From contig JAEDIH010000047.1 in assembly GCA_016292575.1 (NCBI GenBank), forward strand, positions 1 through 12,539: a stretch of 12,539 bases of DNA, written 5' to 3'. The translations under genes and the position numbers were made by a program. Each line of letters opens with the position of its first letter. Position 1 is the first letter of the stretch. Below are positions 12,534 through 12,539 of this stretch, piece by piece. The DNA is from Clostridiaceae bacterium. GTDB lineage: Bacteria > Bacillota > Clostridia > Oscillospirales > Acutalibacteraceae. The notes below the pieces were generated by a model that made no database searches, was not told the DNA's origin, and worked only from the letters and a program-made list of their open reading frames with translations.

Positions 12534-12539
12534 AGCAAA

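Overview
The window looks like chromosomal DNA of a strictly anaerobic, spore-lineage Bacillota, class Clostridia, probably a gut member of the Oscillospirales. The grounds are an oxygen-sensitive [FeFe] hydrogenase, a PdaA-like spore-cortex type deacetylase, strong AAAGGAG-type ribosome binding sites, sigma-A style promoters (TTGACA/TATAAT, several with an extended TGn), compact intergenic spaces and a moderate GC content. The taxon is inferred from gene content only. I see no tRNA, rRNA, CRISPR array, transposase, integrase or phage gene.

Layout. (1) Positions 50-3717, minus strand: a two-gene operon encoding a flavoprotein in which a NuoF-type 4Fe-4S domain is fused to a GltD-like NAD(P)H oxidoreductase, followed with a 7-nt overlap by a CpI-sized [FeFe] hydrogenase. 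It ends at a hairpin next to a 7-bp tandem repeat. (2) Positions 3882-6311, minus strand: an operon of trmL (tRNA wobble-nucleotide methyltransferase), a membrane-anchored metallophosphoesterase and an overlapping four-helix membrane protein, with a promoter before it and a hairpin terminator after it. (3) Positions 6408-7759, plus strand: a 59-codon methionine-rich glycine-zipper microprotein, a pair of potentially switching hairpins, and a PdaA-like lipoprotein polysaccharide deacetylase with a strong terminator. (4) Positions 7757-9254, plus strand: argH with a consensus promoter, a possible arginine operator and a bidirectional terminator shared with the next convergent operon. (5) Positions 9268-10460, minus strand: a 36-codon peptide gene followed by a secreted metallophosphoesterase, with their own promoter. 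(6) Positions 10538-12533: a small heat shock protein gene (minus) and a PucR/CdaR-type regulator gene (plus), transcribed divergently from promoters that physically overlap.

How the genes work together. Most are ordinary housekeeping or accessory clostridial genes. The hydrogenase pair probably couples H2 turnover to a pyridine nucleotide through the GltD-like subunit. No HydB/HydC-type partner, hydE/F/G maturase or glutamate synthase large subunit is present here. The most informative non-coding region is 11083-11351. It holds two overlapping back-to-back promoters, a perfect 17-bp palindrome in the regulator's leader, a repeated 10-mer over the hsp20 promoter, and a structured hsp20 leader of about 190 nt with a possible 9-residue upstream ORF. 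Two unlisted short genes, at 6408-6587 and 10273-10383, have good ribosome binding sites and are easy to miss.
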